64,000 bases of DNA, taken from the NCBI RefSeq assembly GCF_025751535.1, contig NZ_JAOWLC010000003.1, positions 186,001 to 250,000 on the forward strand. The letters are read 5' to 3'. How positions within the stretch are numbered: position 1 is the first letter of the stretch; every line of letters begins with the position of its first letter. The translations under genes were made by a program, and so were the position numbers. This document shows, in pieces, positions 63,410 to 64,000 of the stretch. This stretch comes from Lentibacter sp. XHP0401. GTDB lineage: Bacteria; Pseudomonadota; Alphaproteobacteria; Rhodobacterales; Rhodobacteraceae. The notes beneath the pieces were generated by a model. It did no database searches. It was not told the DNA's origin and saw only the letters and a list, made by a program, of their open reading frames with translations.

Positions 63410-64000
63410 GCTTTGGCTCCTTTCTTGCCCGAGCCGAGCATTGACGGGCTGCTTGTGTCAAGCGGCCAACGGGGGCGGGCGGCGAGCGTGAAGTCATCTT
63501 GCTGGCCAGCAGCGAAAAGCTCAAGGCCAGCGTAGGCGATCATAGCGGCATTATCGGTGCATAGCGTAAGGGGCGGGCTGAGGAAAGCAGCGCCGAACTC
63601 ATGCGCAACAGTCTCTAATGCGGCGCGAATGCTCTTATTGGCCGCAACGCCACCCGCCACGGCAAGCACAGGCTGCGTGGGGGCCGCTTCCATATAAAGC
63701 GTCATGGCGCGGCGGGATTTTTCGGCCAGAACATCGCTCACGGCAGCTTGAAAGCCTGCGCAAAGATCGGCGCGGTCTTGCCGTGTGATGCCGTCTTTCT
63801 TCACTACAATGGCATCACGGGCACGGAGCAGTGCTGTTTTGAGGCCAGAGAAAGACATATCACACCCTGCACGGTCAAGGAGTGGGCGGGGCAGGCGGAA
63901 GCGCTTGGGATCACCTGTGAGAGCTTCGAGCTCAACGCTTGGCCCGCCCGGCTGCGTGAGGCCGAGTAGACGGGCGGTTTTGTCAAAGGCTTCGCCGGGA
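63406..64000 (-). CDS. tsaD: tRNA N6-adenosine threonylcarbamoyltransferase TsaD (Kae1/Gcp), C-terminal part; cut by the right edge
   Basis: Catalytic subunit forming t6A37 in tRNA. Only the C-terminal ~197 residues are in the window. Visible motifs: [50 protein letters not shown] and [17 protein letters not shown] (metal-binding Asp). The 5' part continues beyond 64000. The stop overlaps the gpsA start by 4 bp. Confidence 0.97.
   Translation of the reverse strand, partial: PGEAFDKTARLLGLTQPGGPSVELEALTGDPKRFRLPRPLLDRAGCDMSFSGLKTALLRARDAIVVKKDGITRQDRADLCAGFQAAVSDVLAEKSRRAMTLYMEAAPTQPVLAVAGGVAANKSIRAALETVAHEFGAAFLSPPLTLCTDNAAMIAYAGLELFAAGQQDDFTLAARPRWPLDTSSPSMLGSGKKGAKA

Overview
This window looks like the chromosomal replication-origin region of a marine alphaproteobacterium of the Rhodobacterales (Roseobacter/Rhodobacter relatives). 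The evidence is gene content and order: mnmG-mnmE-rho-hemJ on the left, a short AT-rich gap rich in DnaA-box-like 9-mers, then maf-aroE-coaE-dnaQ, secB, fxsA, a Tim44-like gene, mltA and an Smr-domain gene on the right. The RegB/SenC/RegA redox cluster followed by ahcY, hslVU, and a PAS-only DivL-like protein fit the same group. Many neighbouring genes overlap by 4 bp (ATGA), as is usual for this group.

Layout. 1-4031: mnmG (cut by the left edge), mnmE, rho and hemJ, all leftward; a perfect 16-bp palindrome identical to a ParB-binding parS core sits at the mnmG start. 4032-4432: proposed oriC. 4433-10547: rightward housekeeping genes with a secB/fxsA pair facing them. 10549-16421: a leftward, tightly coupled seven-gene operon making D-arabinose-5-P, Kdo, CMP-Kdo and dTDP-L-rhamnose (kdsD-kdsB-kdsA-rfbC-rfbB-rfbD-rfbA), preceded by an MFS transporter.

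17.7-37.4 kb is a looser accessory region: two GNAT acetyltransferases, an AhpD-like protein, RsgA, a broken VOC gene, a LysR/DUF4386 divergent pair, an SDR, a TRAP transporter operon with a GAF-domain protein and an M14-like amidohydrolase under a divergent LysR, a very large Ig-repeat outer-membrane protein, a second M14-like hydrolase and a ThDP-dependent enzyme. The first M14-like locus is the best candidate for an undescribed pathway.

37.5-59.7 kb returns to core genes: a double PRC-barrel periplasmic protein, hslVU, a capsule-type glycosyltransferase-like gene, a ZIP transporter, then trxA-addA-addB-murU-amgK-tsaE-divL in one leftward run (DNA break repair, peptidoglycan recycling, tRNA t6A synthesis), followed by regB and, divergently, senC-regA. 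Where R. capsulatus has hvrA between regA and ahcY, this genome carries a GT61-like gene, a GNAT, an HD-domain gene and a small secreted protein. An apparently intact IS3-family (IS407-type) insertion sequence of 1221 bp with a 4-bp target duplication lies just after the ahcY terminator. The right end holds a DUF2853 gene, an EVE-domain gene, a YciI-like gene, gpsA and the 3' part of tsaD.

No rRNA, tRNA or CRISPR array was recognised. All calls rest on reading the sequence and recalled family knowledge; no search was run.
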